DNA of 64,000 nt from Xanthobacteraceae bacterium (lineage in GTDB: Bacteria > Pseudomonadota > Alphaproteobacteria > Rhizobiales > Xanthobacteraceae). Under the pieces are notes generated by a model. It did not search any database. It was given only the letters and a program-made list of their open reading frames with translations, and had not been told where the DNA came from. Below, one piece after another: positions 63,723-64,000 of the stretch (the first letter of the stretch is position 1; every line of letters begins with the position of its first letter). The stretch covers positions 1-64,000 of the forward strand of contig JARBUD010000018.1 in NCBI GenBank assembly GCA_029239875.1. Reading direction: 5' to 3'. The position numbers were made by a program, and so were the translations under genes.

Positions 63723-64000
63723 GCCGGACCTCCCGCATTTTCCTGCCGCTGGCTGGCGAAGAACTGCCGGGCACGTGGGTTCTCGGATTGCGTCATCACG
63801 TAATCGGGCGCGCCGCGCTCGACGATCTGGCCGCCTTCCAGAAGAACCACCTCCTCGCACGCGTTTCGCGCGAAGCTCATCTCGTGGGTGACGACCACCA
63901 TGGTGGTGCCGCTCTTCGCCAGATCGAGCATGACCTGGAGCACTTCGCCGACGAGTTCCGGATCGAGGGCGGACGTCGGCTCGTCGAACAGCATGATCTT
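63719..64000 (-). CDS. Polar amino-acid ABC importer ATPase (C-terminal part)
   Basis: The C-terminal 93 residues of a GlnQ/HisP-type ATPase. Walker B and D-loop (MLFDEPTSALDPE) and the H-loop (VVVTHEMSFARN) are visible, ending QRQENAGGPA. The Walker A and signature motifs lie beyond the right edge. It is coupled to the permease gene by a four-base overlap. Confidence 0.92.
   Translation of the reverse strand, partial: KIMLFDEPTSALDPELVGEVLQVMLDLAKSGTTMVVVTHEMSFARNACEEVVLLEGGQIVERGAPDYVMTQSENPRARQFFASQRQENAGGPA

Overview
The window looks like a stretch of chromosome from a high-GC alphaproteobacterium of the order Hyphomicrobiales (Rhizobiales). A Xanthobacteraceae-type genome such as Ancylobacter, Starkeya or Xanthobacter would fit, but that narrower placement is inference. 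The support is gene content and order: bolA / DnaJ-domain gene / cobS / cobT, hemC-hemD-mitofilin-like-hemY, tsaD-gpsA-EVE, the large NAD-glutamate dehydrogenase, and several families of GC-rich intergenic palindromes. No rRNA, tRNA, CRISPR array, insertion sequence or prophage gene was recognised.

Layout. (1) 227-9543 is a catabolic island for a four-carbon sugar acid. It holds a tripartite tricarboxylate transporter (TctA, TctB, TctC), an OtnK-type kinase, an OtnC-type decarboxylating aldolase, a single-cysteine Asp/Glu-racemase-fold protein, a leaderless ModA-like protein, a LacI-family regulator and a divergent FMN-dependent alpha-hydroxy-acid dehydrogenase. Two perfect LacI-type palindromes flank the regulator gene. 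(2) 9835-18848 is housekeeping: DUF930, ccmC-ccmD-ccmG, DUF1178, nitrilase-type amidase, grxC, comF, a DUF5990-like gene, a methyltransferase, mutT, argJ and a periplasmic parvulin. (3) 19289-30337 carries secA, an NTF2-like gene, an L,D-transpeptidase, accA, a glyoxalase-fold gene, xerD with a small membrane protein, and aroK-aroB with a CBS-domain gene. (4) 30505-34589 is bolA, a DnaJ-domain gene, cobS and cobT. (5) 34590-35139 has no conventional gene. It holds a cluster of palindromes followed by a candidate structured small RNA with a sigma-32-like promoter, an anti-Shine-Dalgarno stretch and a strong terminator. (6) 35140-43339 covers hemY, mitofilin-like, hemD and hemC on the minus strand, then tsaD, gpsA, an EVE gene and a lysine methyltransferase-like gene on the plus strand. 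(7) 43534-51395 has acs, the 1618-residue glutamate dehydrogenase and ompW, which has an FNR/FixK-type box. (8) 51515-61519 is a second catabolic island related to the uracil-degrading Rut system. It has a RutA-like flavin monooxygenase, two RidA-family proteins, a BMP-type ABC importer, a LysR regulator, a RutD-like hydrolase, a RutF-like flavin reductase and an AA_synth (PF06684/DUF1185) protein. No RutB or RutG homologue is present. (9) 61567-64000 has an MmgE/PrpD protein and part of a polar amino-acid ABC importer.

How it fits together. In island 1, TctABC probably imports a C4 aldonate. The FMN dehydrogenase could make the 2-oxo acid, the racemase-fold protein could isomerise it, and OtnK/OtnC would yield dihydroxyacetone phosphate and CO2, all under LacI-type control. 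In island 8, an N-heterocycle or related N-compound would be imported by the BMP system and opened by the LLM monooxygenase using flavin from the RutF-like reductase. RidA-family, RutD-like and AA_synth proteins would then process the products. The substrate is unknown, and this variant Rut cluster, together with the candidate small RNA at 34947-35132, is the most promising novelty in the window.
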